From Taxillus chinensis (lineage: Eukaryota; Streptophyta; Magnoliopsida; Santalales; Loranthaceae), in assembly GCA_023512835.1 (NCBI GenBank), contig CM042085.1, forward strand, positions 38,084,324 to 38,148,323: 64,000 bases of DNA, given 5' to 3'. The notes beneath the pieces were generated by a model that was given only the letters and a program-made list of their open reading frames with translations, was not told the origin of the DNA and did no database searches. Position 1 is the stretch's first letter. Each line of letters opens with the position of its first letter. The position numbers and the translations under genes were made by a program. This document shows, piece after piece, positions 11,641 through 20,975 of this stretch.

Positions 11641-11962
11641 CTGGAGTTAATGAAGGGCGTCGGCGGGGAAAAATAACCCTAAGGCCCAAATTGTCCTGCG
11701 CGAAAGAAAAACAATTAATAATTAGAAAATATACACAGCAAAAACCCAAGCAGAAAAAATTCCAGAGTGAGTAGCAGTGGCGAGCGCAATAACCAGAGTC
11801 GATCTGCAAGAGATGGGGAAGACGATCGCCAAGAAATTGCCTTCAAAGCCAGTGCGTGCGGCGTGTTCAATTCGTGATGATGATCAACGCGACGAAATTA
11901 TTTCGCCACAGAAAACGCGCAATTTAGAGTTCTGGCACCCGCGAAAATGAAAAATGGAGCAG

Positions 11963-12140
11963 ATTTTTTTGACGACACTAACACAAACATGTCGTTAATA
12001 AAAATAACAGGCGACACCTTGTGAAAAGTATCGTTAATAGTCTTATATTTGACGACACTTTTTAAAAAGTGTCTTCTTAATATGTTTTCGGCGACACTTT
12101 TAAGAAGTGTCGTTAAAAGCTTAAAAAAAAGTGTTGTTAA
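11963..12140. repeat. Right sub-terminal repeat array of CACTA-1
   Basis: Degenerate copies of GACGACACTTTTTAAAAAGTG and GGCGACACTTTTAAGAAGTG in both orientations mirror the left array and precede the terminal CTTGTAGTG. Their presence at both ends supports the assignment of the boundaries. Confidence 0.7.
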
Positions 12141-13930
12141 ATGCTGTTTTTCTTGTAGTGTTTCTTTATCTTCTCTTTTTTTTGCCTCTCCTTGTACTCT
12201 TTTTTTTTCACTATATTTTACATATTACAATGTACAACATAAAAAGAAAGAGAATACAAGGAAGATACAACGGAAAATACTTAAAATTACATTAAATATA
12301 AATATAGATAAGCTAAAAAATGAAAACCAGGAAAATACTAAAAAATTACATCAAATATAAATACAAATAAGCTAAAAAATAAAGAAACAAATGCAAATTG
12401 AACTGACTTCGGCTTTGGATTGGGACTCCAGCAGTGGTAACGTTAGCGGGAGGACGAGTCTCCAAAGACTGGTTGATTGGACTTGGGCTGGAGGTTGAAC
12501 ACTGCTGGCCGGAGCTGCAAATAAACCTGTCTCTCTTTTTGTTTTGTTATCTTTTTTTTTTTTGATTTTTCAATTTTAGTATTGTTGCTGAAAAAAAAAG
12601 AACTGGGGAATGAAAATGGTGTTTCAGAATTTATGGGTTTGAAATGGGGGAGAGTGCATGTATGAGTGTTGAAAAAGTGAGGAGAGAAGCAGGGAGAAAA
12701 GGAAAGAAAAAGAGAAAAAGGAAACGGACTGTGTGGTTTTTTCGAATGCAGGAGTTGGGCGAATTTGAGAGAATGACAACAATTTTTTTTCCGTCAGAGA
12801 GCCCCCCCCCCCCCCATTTTTTAGGAAAAATTGTGTGAAGACTGGGCTGATGGCAGAGAATAGCATAGCCTTTATGTTTTTTTTTGTAGGATATCCTCTT
12901 TTTCTTGTGGGAAGACCTTTTTTATGGGGTGGCAGAATTTGGCTGGACCATCATTATTGTGCATTTATTTCTCTATTATGAGTGTCAGCATTTTTAATTG
13001 CAAGATTCTACTTTTTGTCTGGTGGTTGGACGACCTGTGCACAAAATAAGGCAACTTGTGATTACTTTTTCGTCTTTTGTGAGCACATGTGTGTTTGACA
13101 GGCGTTGAAAAGCATCTCTGACAATGGCCAGCTAATAAAAACGCATCTCGTGACTACATAGGAAAGAGCCTGCGAAAAAAAAGGCCAAATAGTGAAAGTC
13201 CAAGGGCAAAGGGTCGAAATGATAGCAGGTTGAAGTGTCGGTAGGGTCAAAGGTCGGTGGGTCGAAAGGCAATGGTCAATGGTCAAGGTTCGAAGGGTCG
13301 AAGGGTCGCAGGTCATAGGTTGAAGTCAAGGGTCGCAAGTCAATCCTCGGAGGCCTCCTCAGTCGAAGACTCAAAGGCTTCGGGGCTTCGAGTCTTCGAG
13401 CCTAGTTTTTTTTTTCAACTTTTAATTACTCTTTTACCCCCACCAAAAATGCCAAAATGAGTGCACTTTCGGAGATTGTTTGGGAAAACCCGCATTTTCC
13501 TAAATTGACGTTTTGAAGAATTTCGCATGATCACTTTCTTGGGAAGTTTGACCAGGGGCATTGACCGTCTTTTGGCAAGTTTGACTTTTTCCGATGAAAA
13601 TTGTTTTGGCCATAACTTCTTCGTTTTAAATCGGAATTGCGCTCAGTTAAGTGCGTTAGTCTTCAAATTTCATCCTCTATTATCTAGTGTTGGCCCTGGG
13701 GCAATTCAGGGGCTTGTAGTAGAGGTTCTCATTTTTGGGCTTCCCTATTCTTGTCATAGCATATCCATTACGTGCAAATTAGGGTTTAACATTGACTCCA
13801 AACCTCGGACGGACTCCTTGATAGTGGGGGAGCTTTATAGACCTATTTAATGAGATACATGGCATGGGAAGATAGATATAAAATGTATAAATGGTTAGTA
13901 TGTCCAATCCGGATAAAATGGGGTCCAACA

Positions 13931-14474
13931 GTTATGATGCATGAGATGGCTTGCTATAGTATGACTCTTTGCACTATATGAGGCCTGTGAGGCAAAGGCT
14001 AAGGTAATGGAGCCTATGAGGCATGACTTGTGTTGGTGCTTGAGGGGCTAAGGGATGATAAATTATGATGTGATTGATTGGGTTAGATATGATGTAACAC
14101 TACAAGAGCACATACTTACACTTTACATATGGATATAACATGAGTTAGGATAGGTTGGAGAGACATGATACCTATTGAGCTATGATTGCTCACCCCTTTT
14201 ATTGTGTGTCTGTTTTGTTTGTTTCACGTGCCTACATGAGCTAGGAGATTCACCAAAGGTGGAGACTTTTATTATTTGATTTTCTTGTTGTTTAGACTTT
14301 TGGGATTGTAATAACATGATGTAACCTTGTGGGAAAACTATGTATGTACTATTTTAATTGAAATGAAATTTCAGTATTTGTGTGATGTATGTGTGGACGA
14401 CACTCATACTAAGGTTCCTTTCTAGGTGTTTTCACCAACCCCTTGTTCCTTTAGGTGCAAGCATAGGGATTCAC
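13931..14474 (+). repeat. Fragment of a plus-strand chromovirus LTR (3' portion)
   Basis: The segment contains GAGCTATGATTGCTCACCCC and CACCAACCCCTTGTTCC...AGGTGCAAGCAT, which match the 3' half of the plus-strand solo LTR at 60307-62051 and, in reverse complement, the chromovirus LTRs elsewhere in the window. It stops about 50 bases short of the expected LTR end, exactly where the opposite-strand LTR at 14475 begins, and it lacks the LTR start. It is a truncated LTR with no coding sequence. Confidence 0.6.
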
Positions 14475-15582
14475 TGTCATGCCCCGGACTTCCAACCCGA
14501 GAAAACCGGTTCGTGACTCCCCTTTACCCACGCAGTGGATAAGGGGTTAGGATAATATCACTCCACACAGGTCATCACAAACTTCCAAAATAGATATTCA
14601 CAAAAACAAAATCATATCTTTATTAAATTCAAACCACAATGAACTTTTACAAACCAAACAACATGCCTTTATTACAGTCAAATCCCATTTACAATCTTTC
14701 CCCACTAAAGTTACATCATTTTCCCCAAAATAACATAATTGAAAACAAACAATTAAACAACAAATATGGTCTTCCACCTTGGGATTCCACATAACACCTG
14801 TAGGTTCCTGAAAGAAAACACATCACAGCAGGAGGGGTGAGCAACCATAGCTCAGTAGGAATCATGTCTCCTCAACCCATCCCATGTTGCTAATATCTAC
14901 ATGAAGACGTGCACAAGTGCAGTGTCGTGGCAATAATACGTAAACAAGTATAATCAATATTTAAAAATATGTCAACACAAACAAGCCACAGGGGCAGGTA
15001 CAACCACAGCCATAGCCACACAGGCTCCACATTCACAGCCACACATGCTCTACAGCCACACAGGCACACTTACAATCACAACACAATATCATGCAATCAT
15101 AACACATCAAGTATAACACAACTATTCACCAACCATCACGCGGAATATAATTATCATATCTACATATTATGTTCTCAAGCATAACTCCCCTGGAAAACCC
15201 CAAGGTTTCCTCTTGCGGCCCTACCGCAGGACTAATCCTAACGAAACTCAACCATGAAATGACAGTGCACACCCCAACGGCCCCAAGGTCCACTGCCACG
15301 AGAATGGATCTGAAATCCCCAGACCCCAAACTCAAACGACATATCCAAACATAATTTGCCATTGAAGGCCAACACTCATATAGGAGATCACACCTATATG
15401 AATTTACTTATATATATATATATATAAACATAAATCCACAAAAGTATACCACAAGGCCTAACCCTGGAATAGGTACAAGAAAAAAAACAGAACCCCTATC
15501 TCAGAAGGATGCTCCTCGCTCTTGCTCTTATGCTAGATGCTGTCCACCCACGCAAATTACCATAGTAGCAACGATCAGGAGA

Positions 15583-15622
<40 letters not shown>
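15583..15622. repeat. (CT)n microsatellite in the Tekay-2 LTR
   Basis: About twenty CT dinucleotides, which read (GA)n on the transcribed minus strand. The tract lies some 60 bases downstream of the TATA box, inside the predicted transcript leader. The same placement is seen at 49204-49226 and 56614-56633. Confidence 0.8.
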
Positions 15623-15625
<3 letters not shown>

Positions 15626-15678
15626 GACAGCTAACAAAAGAAGAACCCTAAACCTAAGAACAAGAGACCTCAACCTCC

Positions 15679-15686
15679 TTATATAG
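15679..15686 (-). promoter_or_regulatory. TATA box in the Tekay-2 LTR
   Basis: The minus strand reads GTGTCTATATAAGGAGG. Two ACGT palindromes lie immediately upstream (plus 15698-15719 and 15734-15755). The arrangement matches the promoters of the two Tekay-3 LTRs, which supports it as the element's RNA polymerase II promoter. Confidence 0.65.
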
Positions 15687-15697
15687 ACACCTCACTT

Positions 15698-15755
15698 ATC
15701 AAAACAACGTAGTTTCAATAAGTGAAACCTACCATCAAAACGACGTAGTTTTGAT
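15698..15755 (-). promoter_or_regulatory. Paired ACGT-core palindromes upstream of the TATA box
   Basis: Two copies of an AAAACGACGTAGTTTT-type palindrome, one degenerate at 15698-15719 and one perfect at 15734-15755, sit 12-75 bases upstream of the TATA box on the transcribed strand. ACGT cores are binding sites for plant bZIP factors; which factor would bind here is not known. Confidence 0.5.
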
Positions 15756-16179
15756 AAATGAAACATGTATTAACCTTTTCGCTTCCACACAGGACAAAAT
15801 ACCCATAATTCGAACAAGGCTCTCTGGACAAAGATTATCAACATAACAAAACGAAGAACACGGTGCAAAAACATGGCTGCACGTGACAAAGGCCATTGTC
15901 ACGTGCCACCTCCAAATGACTTAGGATTTTGCCACAAGCTTTAGAACTATGTCGGGAAGGCTCTCATGCAAAAACATCACTACACGTGAAAAAGGCATTG
16001 TCACGTGCAACCTCTACATGCTCCCTCTTGAGCTCATCTTTTGCCTCATGCTTGCTCATCTATATACAAAGTGTTCTAGCCAATGTGTGTGGGAAGAAAA
16101 CTCTCAAAAACCTGACAATTGTTACCCAAAAGGCATAAGTGTGACTAACTCCTCATATCCAAAAATAGGGGTCATTATA

Positions 16180-16195
16180 TCCTCTCCCCCTTAAG
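16180..16195 (-). other. Polypurine tract of Tekay-2
   Basis: The minus strand reads TTAAGGGGGAGAGGA immediately before the LTR, the usual primer for plus-strand DNA synthesis. The same sequence occurs at 49795-49810 in Tekay-3, followed by a conserved AAAGTCTT/CGAGGACGAAAAG segment. Confidence 0.8.
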
Positions 16196-16500
16196 ACTTT
16201 TCGTCCTCGAAAAGAAACAACATGCCACTAGAACCGCAAGGAATAACAAACACATGCACCTCATTATACAAAACCGTAAGCCACAACACACAAATGAATC
16301 ATACACCGCACACAACACGTAAAAAGACACGTCTACAAACTCAACAAAGCACCACCACAATGCATATAATACATACCCGCATGTCACAAACACATCCCAA
16401 ATACAAGTACATGTCTAAAAAGGACAATACATAACACATCATGAACAACTAGTACAGGAAATCACATCACTATCTCTTGGCCAATAGCCACCTCCCACCC

Positions 16501-17222
16501 TCAAGATTGTTCGTCCTTGAACAACTCCGGGTGCTGCTTACACATCATGGACTCATGTTCCCATGTCTCCTCCTCAATGCCATGGTACTGCCACAGCACG
16601 CAAACCAAAAGAATAGCATGACCACGCAAAAGCTTCCCCCGTCGATCCAGTATACGGATAGGGGCCTCAACAACAGACATGTCATCCTCAATATCCTCTG
16701 TCTCCCAATCAATCACATGAGTGGGGTCAGGATGATACTTCCTCAACTGGGACACATGGAACACATTGTGCACCCGACTCAACCATGGTGGCAATGCTAA
16801 CCGGTAGGTGACTGGCCCCACACGAGCCATAACTTCAAAAGGACCAATAAACTGCGGAGATAGCTTGGAACCTCTCCCAAAGCACCGATGTCCATGACGT
16901 GGAGAAACACGAAAAAACACATGATCACCCATGGAAAACTCCAAAGGTCGCCGCGGCTGATCTGCATAAGATTACTGTCGACTCTGAGCCGACAACAAGT
17001 GTTGACGAATCAACTTGACCTTCTCGGTAGTCTCTTGAACCAACTATGGTCCCAAAAGAGTTGCCTCCCCCACCTCAGTTCAACACAAAGGTGACCAACA
17101 TGATCTGCCATACAATGCCTCAAAAGGAGCCATCCAAATGGATGCCTGATAACTGTTGTTGTAGGCAAACTCCAACAAAGGAAGGTGAGTAGACCACGAA
17201 TCCCCAAAATCTAGCACACAGG
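16501..17222 (-). pseudogene. Tekay-2 pol fragment: integrase C-terminus and chromodomain
   Basis: This is the 3' end of a Ty3/gypsy polyprotein. Read on the minus strand it has the end of the integrase core (THLPLLEFAYNNSYQ...APFEALYGRSC, about 17100-17220, broken by a frameshift). Then comes the GPF/Y-type module (IGPFEVMARVGPVTYRLALP, about 16790-16850), then a chromodomain-like tail (LLVCVLWQYHGIEEETWEHE to ELFKDEQ, about 16505-16620). A chromodomain at this position defines chromoviruses; in the family it directs integration to chromatin. The upstream pol and gag were separated by the Tat insertion at 17223 and do not reappear in the window. Inactive. Confidence 0.85.
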
Positions 17223-20216
17223 TGTCATCACCGGATTTCGTCCGGGGCAAAACCCGCTTTTGGGGATGCGGTTCTCCCACCCTTCACCCGAATGGCAATA
17301 AAAAAAATACAGAGTCGCCACCAACTGTTTTTGGGGTGCAGTTGGTCACCTAAAATGATCTACGTCGCCGAAGCTAAGTTCATGAGTTTAATTACGCGTG
17401 GGGAAGGACTAGCACCCCCATGACGCCCTTTCGGTACCTATCTTAGGAATTTAAGAGGTTTCTAATTTGTTTTAATTGTTGTATTAATTTCAGTTATCTA
17501 CAATTAATTCTGTTTTCCCAAGAACTTAAAATTTCTACTTTTTTTTATCTAAGTTATTTGTTTAAGTGAAATTAAGTCCAATTATCCTAAAAGATCTAAA
17601 AGAACTATTAAACATTAAAGAAACAAATTAAAGTACAAATCTAAAAGAATGATTAAGTCTTAAATTAAGTTTATTTTTATTTTTGAAGAAAACCTAAAAA
17701 CATTTGCTCAAAGGGTCCTAAAAGAATTTCTAAAGAATGCAAAAGAAAGAAAAAAAACAAAAAAACAAAAACAAAAAGTTTGAGAGAGGATAACAATAAA
17801 CCTTTTTTGATTTTTACAATACAAGAATTTTGAGTTTTTGTTTTAAAAATTAAAGAAAAACTCATTTATTTTATTTTGACAAAAGGAATGCTTTTTTTTT
17901 TTTTTGGATTTTAGAGAAAACATTTTTGGAAAATACTTTTTATGCAAGCAATGTAAATAAAGTGTCGGGTGTGTGATAAGTGACATTAAAAAAAAAGGAC
18001 CTCTTTTTTTCTTCTCTCTTTTTTCTTTTACTTTTTTTTCTCTTTTTCACTATTTTGTTTATTGATTACATGTTACAATGAAAAGGCCTTTGGCCTGATT
18101 ACAAATAAACATACAATAACAAAAGAGAAAATTACAAAAAATAAATAAATTACAACACTCCTACAAGACCAATGGTTAGATATCAAATACACGAAAAAGG
18201 AAAAAAAGGAAAAAAAACCCATACATAAAGAAATAAAGTGCACATGTGGAATAAACATAAATAAATAAAGTGCATAGGTGAAAATCACATCTATGTTTAC
18301 TCACCCTGTTCCCCCTTTTTTTTAGAAACACCTCCCGTGAAATCTAGAGTGTAAACACATAGACATATCAAGCATGACAGAGAAGACATCACAGAGGCAA
18401 TGACACACAAAAAAAAAAAAAGCAAAACATGCATGGATAACACATATTCATCAAACAGGAAGGGAATTAGTGGACTACTAGCAGAAAACATTAGTGGGAA
18501 ATGTGTTTTGAGATATTATCAAACTAGTCATCTCTCAACATGGATAAATCACCAAAGGAAAGTGAGGTGAAAAACAGATGAAGCAGGAGACATCCCTCAG
18601 TGAAAAACCATGATGCAGTGAAAAACCATAAAGAATTTAGGGGAATTGTGAGCCAGTAAACAGGTGAAAATGTAAACCTATCCTCATAAATTTTTTTATC
18701 CTCTTCCACGTTTTTTTTGTTTTCTTTGTGAATGCCTTTTTTATATTTGAAAACAAGTACTCCTTGACTATAAAAACAGGCTAACGTTCCATCAGACGCA
18801 AATGAAATCAACCACAGAGGTGCCACATCAATGGTGATCATGAATAATTTGAAACTAAGAGGTAACTGATGGCACACCCAACAATCAACACACAAGCAAA
18901 TATAGAAGTTAACAAACTTAAAATCCAAAGGGTATGACGAGAAAATGAGCAAAAAAAAAGAAGAAGAAAGAAACCAACTGTAATCAAACGGATTTCCTCT
19001 TCACCAGGGTGGCTCCTTTCTTTCGGACTGCAAACGTATTTTTCTCCCAAATAGTCAATTGGTCACCAGATGACTGCTATGGTGCACTGGGTTCCCCCCT
19101 TCTTCTATTGCTTGGAATCACACATGCGGCGGCGGCAGCAAGCCCTTGAGTCAGCGATGGGCTGGATGGCGGGTGGTAAAGGGGATGCCTTGGTTTTACA
19201 CTGGTGGCTGTTTGTGTGAAGGGAGGAGACCAGTTGTTGACTGTTGTGGACTAGTTCGGGATGTAGAAGGTGGTCAATCTCGGTTGGTGGCCATGGTAGC
19301 ATCTGGGAAGGTCTTGTGGTCAGGCAGTTGCGTCGGGTTAGTGTGGCGATGCCATGGGCAGGTGTGGCGACGCCGTGGGCTGGTGTGGCAATGCCGTGGG
19401 TCAGCGTTCAGGAGCTGTCGCGTTAGAAGGACAGATCGTGGTCAATGGCGACGATGTGATTTCTAGCTGGGGTTTGGATTGGAGATGATGATGGGTGATG
19501 ATGAAAAAGGTATGAAGATGGTGGGAAGCCAGCGAGACGGTTCTGTCCGGTGGGGGAACTCTCTATGAAGGTGGGGGGAGAAGACGGTGGAGGTTGAAAT
19601 TTGATCGGAATTTTGGATTGTGAGAGCCCCCCAGGTTTGGTGTTGAAAATAGGTTTATATAGAGGGTTAGGGTGATGGTTGCTCTGGCTTGAGGATGGGC
19701 TTGGCCGTGGTTTAGGTGCGGCCAGTGACTCAAGCTCGCAGCCATGGGTTCAATTGGATGGGTTTGGTTTTGGTTTGAAGGTGGATGGCCCCGCTCGAGT
19801 GGACTAGGTCCAAGGGAGAGGGAGAGAGAGAGAGAACCGAGGGATAGCTGGCTGGCCGGTGCTGGACATACTGTGGTCCTCCGGCTGGTGCAGTGCGACG
19901 AGGGGCGAGGCGAGACTGCTTCGTCTGTCTGATCTGGGGTGTCGTTTTGAATATTGCCCGCTGGTTCATCGCCGTTAGCGGTCCAAATACGGTTTTGACC
20001 ATAACTTCTTCGTTTGACCTCGGATTTGAGTGCAGTAGAAGGCGTCGATCCTCAAATTTAATTCTCTATCACTTGGGACTGGATTTTTGGTGTTTGAAAT
20101 CTTTTTTAAAAGAAGTCATTGCAATACCCCCTCGAATCGATAGTCACCTCTCTTTATTTAATGTATACAGCAAAAAATGAATGTTATGTCCAACCCGGAC
20201 AAAATGAGGTCCAACA
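17223..20216 (-). repeat. 3' LTR of the Tat TR-GAG element
   Basis: About 2.99 kb, reading on the minus strand from TGTTGGACCTCATTTTGTCC to CCGGTGATGACA. It aligns to the 5' LTR over 17223-19371 versus 26066-28208 with only scattered differences. Reading frames in 19146-19466 follow a short degenerate repeat (GGTGTGGCGATGCCATGGGC) and are not genes. The first 250 bases match the end of the plus-strand Tat LTR at 2958-6418. Confidence 0.85.
17310..17320 (-). other. Primer-site-like motif inside the Tat LTR
   Basis: The minus strand reads TGGCGACTCTG, identical to the first 11 bases of the real primer binding site at 26047-26063. It lies 88-98 bases inside the 3' edge of the LTR. The same motif recurs at 26152-26162 and, as TGGCGACTCT, in the Tat-B LTRs at 28277-28286 and 6486-6495. 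Confidence 0.6.
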
Positions 20217-20232
20217 GCTGCCCCTCTTTGTA
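20217..20232 (-). other. Polypurine tract of the Tat TR-GAG element
   Basis: The minus strand reads AAAGAGGGGCAGC directly before the LTR start TGTTGGACC. The plus-strand Tat copy has the same sequence at 2944-2957, so the tract is conserved in the family. Confidence 0.75.
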
Positions 20233-20429
20233 CATTGTTTGTATACAAACAATGTGCAAAGATAAGAATGGAATCATTTTGGACGGGTTGGAGCACTTAC
20301 CTGACCTACCTGATATCAAAGCAAGGTAAAACCGCATGTTTAAGGGCAATGAAAATTGAAAAAGCATCTAGGGCCAATGGGAATTGGAAAGGGCAAAAGG
20401 TCAGAAGTTTAAAAGGCATCTATGGGTAA

Positions 20430-20975
20430 CAGGAAATGACAAGGCATCTATGGCCGACGGGGATTGAAAAGACAAGGTGGGATAGATGCAGGAGAATGGC
20501 CTAAGACTTCCCAAATGGAGAAAATGAAAAGAATAAGTGCAGAGGACCACTTGCGGACTTGCTTGAAATTGAAAAGAAAATGTGGGATAGATGCAGGGGA
20601 ACTGCCTGGGGACTTCCCAAAAGTAAATGTTAAAAAAAACTGAGGATAGTTACCGGGGACCTGCTGGTGGACTTCCTGAAAGAATGGAAAAGAAAGGTGG
20701 GATAGGTGCAGGGGAACTGCTTGCGGACTTCCCGAAAGGAAAATTTTAAAAAAACTAAGGATAGTTACTGGGGACCTGCCGGTGGACTTCCTAAAGAAAT
20801 GGAAAAGAAAGGTGGGATAGGTGTAGGGGAACTACCTGTGGACTTCCCGAAAGGATTTTTTTTTTAAAAAAACTAAGGATAGTTACCGGGGACCTGCCGG
20901 CGGACTTCCTGAAAAGATAAAACAGAAAAGTGGGATAGGTGCAGGAGAACTGCCTGTAGACTTCCCGAAAGCATA
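20430..20975 (-). repeat. Minisatellite in the 3' UTR of the Tat TR-GAG element
   Basis: About four to five copies of a unit near 115-120 bases. Each has two alternating halves: GGTGGGATAGGTGCAGGGGA followed by ACTGCCTG-CGGACTTCCC, and AACTAAGGATAGTTACCGGG followed by GACCTGCCGGTGGACTTCC. Tat/Ogre elements commonly carry tandem repeats in this untranslated region. The same unit, inverted, is present in the plus-strand copy at 2430-2680. Confidence 0.85.

Larger units (their letters stand above)
7166..12160. mobile_element. CACTA-1: non-autonomous CACTA transposon with captured gene fragments
   Basis: A 4995-bp DNA transposon. The right end reads CTGTTTTTCTTGTAGTG, the reverse complement of CACTACAAGAAAAACAG. 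The left end is TACTACAAAAAGAATAG, the same terminal repeat with its first C changed to T. A 3-bp duplication TTT flanks both ends (7163-7165 and 12161-12163), as is typical of En/Spm elements. Sub-terminal arrays of the motif GACGACACTTTTAAAAGTG lie inside both ends. The interior has no transposase; it holds a solo LTR, exons of a chaperonin gene and GC-rich sequence. It would need transposase from another element. The insertion target was the Tat-B LTR. Confidence 0.85.
6419..13930 (-). repeat. LTR of Tat subfamily B (minus strand), split by CACTA-1
   Basis: The two parts, 6419-7165 and 12164-13930, form one LTR of about 2.5 kb in minus orientation. It starts TGTTGGACCCCATTTTATCC (plus-strand end at 13930) and finishes near 6419 with a degenerate TGATAACT in place of TGATGACA. 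Identity is shown by the copy at 28209-29282, which shares the GTTTTCGTC...GAGCTCAAACTAAACCAATGGTGAG segment and the T-rich part on both sides of the CACTA insertion. No primer site or polypurine tract adjoins it, so it is a solo or recombined LTR. The right part carries a region rich in GGTCGAAGG (about 13195-13410). Confidence 0.7.
14475..16179 (-). repeat. 3' LTR of chromovirus Tekay-2
   Basis: A 1.7-kb LTR in minus orientation that ends GGGGCATGACA on the minus strand (plus start TGTCATGCCCC). It begins TATAATGACCCC, where the canonical TGTA start has decayed. A polypurine tract lies directly upstream on the minus strand (plus 16180-16195), so this is the 3' LTR. It contains a TATA box near 15680, a CT tract at 15583-15622, paired ACGT palindromes and inverted CACGTG motifs like those of Tekay-3, although overall identity to Tekay-3 is low. 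Confidence 0.8.

Noticed and set aside
19146..19466. 106-codon frame rich in Trp/Val/Gly/Arg
   Set aside because: It follows a short GGTGTGGCGATGCC repeat inside the Tat LTR, on the strand opposite to LTR transcription, and is broken in the other LTR.
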